In this document: piece by piece, positions 61,440-64,000 of the stretch
How positions within the stretch are numbered: position 1 is the first letter of the stretch
Layout: each line of letters opens with the position of its first letter
Assembly (NCBI GenBank): GCA_021442155.1
Contig: CM038222.1
Coordinates: 109,991,121 to 110,055,120, forward strand
Direction: 5' to 3'
DNA length: 64,000 nt
Origin: Cymbidium sinense
Taxonomy: Eukaryota; Streptophyta; Magnoliopsida; Asparagales; Orchidaceae
The notes under the pieces: generated by a model
Databases searched by the model: none
What the model was told of the DNA's origin: nothing
The model's input: only the letters and a program-made list of their open reading frames with translations
Translations under genes and position numbers: made by a program

Positions 61440-62392
61440 AGAGGAGGGATCTTTTTTTTTCCTCATTTTCTCTTCTTCTCTTCTTTAAGAAAAGAGGGAC
61501 TTCAACACTTCTTACTAAGATTTTTACATAATAATAAAAGCATTTTTCATAATTCTTTAATTTTCGGCAACTCTATTTTTTTTCTAACCCTATTTTTCAG
61601 GTATCTAAGGAGATTCTGCTTTAATCCACAAAATATTTTGGATTCAACACACTACACTCTGATAAGTAAATATTTTTCTTATAAAATAACAGGAATTGTT
61701 CACATAAAGATCATCATTTTCAACCTTTAAATCAAACTTTATCTTTTTTTTCAATGTGGTATATATTTTATGCTAACTTCTTATCTTTTGGCATCATAAA
61801 TTTAATGAGATAGAGAGATAATTTTAAAGTAAAGTGTAGATACATTGAATTCAGTTTTATAATTTAATAATATTCAGCTAATAATAATTGTGAGTTTCTT
61901 ACAACATTCAAGTAAGGGTCTTCAACATAATTGCTATCAAATTATAAAATTTTGTAATTTTTTTATTGTGATCCATTAAATTTCAAATTTAATTATGGCT
62001 ATCACATTTTTTTTAAAATTAGTGAACTACATTTGTCCCTTACCATAATAATATATGTATTATATCCAAATAAATCTCTTTATGTTCACTCAAAATAAAT
62101 GCCTCCCTCTTGATTATTAACTATGGGCATACCATATTAACTAGTTTGTTGGGGTTGGGAATCTTTTTTGATATAGATGAATTATATGTCAACACTCATA
62201 TAAAAAGTTTATTTTCTTATGATGAGATGAAATTTTATCTTATTTAATGAGACATTCTCACTTCTCAAGAATGAATAAATCACAATTTTTACATTCTAAA
62301 ATAGTGCTTATAAAACTAAAGAAAATATTTCAGCTAATTTAAGCTTGCAAGGCACCATTACAATAAAATATAAAATGCCTGAAAGGATATTA
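61440..62392. other. AT-rich sequence, nothing recognised beyond the LTR-like leader
   Basis: After the CT-rich leader the sequence becomes AT-rich with no coding frame or clear element boundary. Confidence 0.4.
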
Positions 62393-62393
62393 G

Positions 62394-62414
62394 ATATATA
62401 TATATATATATATA
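62394..62414 (+). repeat. (AT)10 microsatellite
   Basis: Uninterrupted AT/TA run of 21 bases. Confidence 0.9.
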
Positions 62415-62519
62415 GACACACAAGTCTACATATATATTATTTATAGGCTATCTATTTAAGTCACAAAAAGATAAAGATCTACTATTTTAAAAATGGCAAA
62501 ATTTTTAAAATAGGCTTAG

Positions 62520-62900
62520 TAATCTGTCGTAATTAGCGGTTTAAGAAAAAAAATTTTAGCAAAATAGGCCGTGTCGTTGAGCGGACATGATGCATGCCGA
62601 ACCAAGCCTCGACGGATGGTTTTTTTTTAAAAAAAAAAAAACTGGGAAGATTTCGTATTTTTTGCGATATAATCTGTATCGAACTTATTATTGCTGGAAT
62701 CGTAACAAAATTTTTTACACTTTTTATGTTTGATTTGTGGCGCGAGTTGCAAAAAAATGCACGCTGAAATTTTGCATCGTATTTTCGCGTATTGGAGTCA
62801 TGCAGATCGAATCTAGTGAAATTAGTATCGTTGAAATCATACAAAATTTTTTACAATTTTTATGTTAGTTGAAATTTACAATTGTGACCCGATGCACAGC
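62520..62900. repeat. CpG-retaining segment with an internal about 136-bp duplication
   Basis: AATCGTAACAAAATTTTTTAC (from 62698) recurs as AATCATACAAAATTTTTTAC (from 62834), both followed by A(C/A)TTTTTATGTT. TCG, GCG and CGCG sites are frequent, unlike the neighbourhood. A T9-A13 tract at 62620-62641 forms a palindrome. Probably an unclassified repeat; the 103-residue minus frame across it has no family features. Confidence 0.45.
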
Positions 62901-63632
62901 AGTTCTCTTATTACAAGTATTTTTTTAACATATTTTTTTTGTTAATTATAACACAATTATTCTAATTTTTTACATATTAACTGTTAATATAATTATCTGA
63001 GCTTTCTTTCTTCACTGTAAATGTTATTTATGGCATGATTAATTAAAAAATATATTTTAATCTCTTTAAAGATGACAATATAAAAAATGTAAAACTATTC
63101 TCAAAAATTTCTTAAAGATTAATTATTTACGTTATTATAACATCATCCATCTTATCCAATATAATTAATAAGTAAATTTATCCAAAACTCTCCATCATCT
63201 TATCCAATATAATTAATCTTTTTAATAAAATTATGTAATTGAGTTTAATCAATTTTATATAAACCAAAGAAACTATCTAACTAAGTATGAATCTTAATAT
63301 AATTTTTTAGTTAAATATTTCTAAAAAAAGAAATTATTTAACTTTTGATCTTATCAAATTTATAATTTCAACAAAAAATTATAGAATCAAAAAACCTCAA
63401 TAAGAATAATCTAATAATGTTGAAAAGTAGTATAAAGAGAGTTCAAATAAGCATAAATTAAATATTTAAAATATGATTGTATTAAAATTGAGAGTCTCAA
63501 TGAATGGAATTCAACAAATCTAAGATTATTCACTTTTGATATCATTTCGATAATTAAATGTCAAGGAGAGATCCAATAATGAATTGACAATAATCTTTCG
63601 ATAGAGTGCTCGGAATGTAACCAAATCTGCTC
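62901..63632. other. AT-rich sequence, nothing recognised
   Basis: AT-rich, stop-dense in all frames. TTATCCAATATAATTAAT occurs twice (63151 and 63192), a local 41-bp duplication. Confidence 0.45.
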
Positions 63633-64000
63633 TACAACAACAACAAGCCTTAATCCCACTGGGTGGGTACATGAATCCTTCATCTCCATTGTGTCCTATT
63701 ATATGTCAAATTCTCATTTAATTCAAGTATACTAAGATCATTTTTTTACATCTTAACCAAGTCTTTTAGGTCTACCTCTACCTTTCTTAACATAGCAAAA
63801 CTAATGCATCTATTCTTCTAATCGTCATGGACGACGCTTTATGTGGCCAAACCATCTAAGGCGACTCTCCTAATCTTATCTACCCTTTGGAGCTACTCCA
63901 TCCCAAACATACTCATTTTGCATTCTATCTCTAAGAGTAAAGCCACTCATCCACCAGCATCTCATCTCACTTAACTTAGTCTTATGTTTCTCTTTTATTG
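63633..64000 (-). mobile_element. RTE-type LINE, 3' end, antisense
   Basis: On the minus strand the sequence encodes a broken RTE reverse transcriptase C-terminus: SRLRWFGHIKRRP near 63865, then KKGRGRPKRLG in another frame near 63775, and a degraded DTMEMKDSCTHP end. A GTTGTTGTTGTAG tail at 63633-63645 is the short tandem tail typical of RTE elements. The element continues beyond the window. The antisense reading ACAACAACAAGCC...CCCACTGGGTGGGTACATGAA is the familiar plant form of this end. Confidence 0.8.

Noticed and set aside
62533..62844. 103-residue minus-strand frame
   Set aside because: It crosses a T/A homopolymer tract and an internal DNA duplication, with no recognisable motif; better explained as repeat DNA.

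Overview
This window looks like nuclear DNA from a flowering plant: an AT-rich, gene-free block of nested, decayed retrotransposons. The plant assignment rests on recognisable Athila-type and Tat-type Ty3/Gypsy gag-pol remnants, which are plant lineages, plus a plant L1-type LINE and an RTE-type LINE. I recognise no intact host gene, tRNA or rRNA. Every coding remnant carries stops and frameshifts, so coding entries are given as pseudogenes. The species cannot be named from this sequence alone.

Layout. 1-1.6 kb: 3' end of an L1-type LINE (+). 2.9-5.6 kb: Athila-like gag, protease and RT (+). 5.6-6.25 kb: a promoter-like LTR piece. 6.25-20.4 kb: two direct copies of a very long LTR (copy 1, rearranged; copy 2, 6.75 kb). 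They enclose a Tat-type integrase (10.5-11.3 kb) and a repeat-rich 3' region (11.3-13.65 kb). 20.4-28.2 kb: two inverted copies of a unit holding a 'putative plant transposon protein'-like ORF. Each copy has its own TATA box and CT-rich leader, and both are embedded in dispersed GC-palindrome motifs. 28.2-41.35 kb: a Tat-type element A (+), gag to integrase, split by an antisense LTR (copy 5, 31.03-36.20 kb). 41.55-42.24 kb: a minisatellite in the 3' region of element A. 42.25-44.53 kb: antisense LTR piece (copy 4). 44.57-48.96 kb: a second Tat-type element C (+), gag to integrase. 49.26-56.86 kb: LTR copy 3 (7.6 kb). 56.9-61.7 kb: tandem repeats, a minus-strand coiled-coil ORF remnant with a plausible intron, and a divergent pair of TATA boxes. 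62.5-62.9 kb: a CpG-retaining repeat. 63.63-64.0 kb: an antisense RTE LINE 3' end running off the window.

How the parts relate. Elements A and C keep the order gag, protease, RT, RNase H, second (archaeal-type) RNase H, integrase, which is diagnostic of the Tat clade. The integrases of the 10.5 kb remnant and of element A are followed by tandem repeats, as known for the variable 3' regions of Tat elements. The long LTR family occurs five times (three +, two -), with internal tandem repeats that vary in copy number. The best leads are an integrase fragment captured inside an LTR that shares inactivating changes with the neighbouring integrase, the inverted ORF pair with conserved promoters, the palindromic motif array, and the antisense ORF facing away from an LTR-like promoter.
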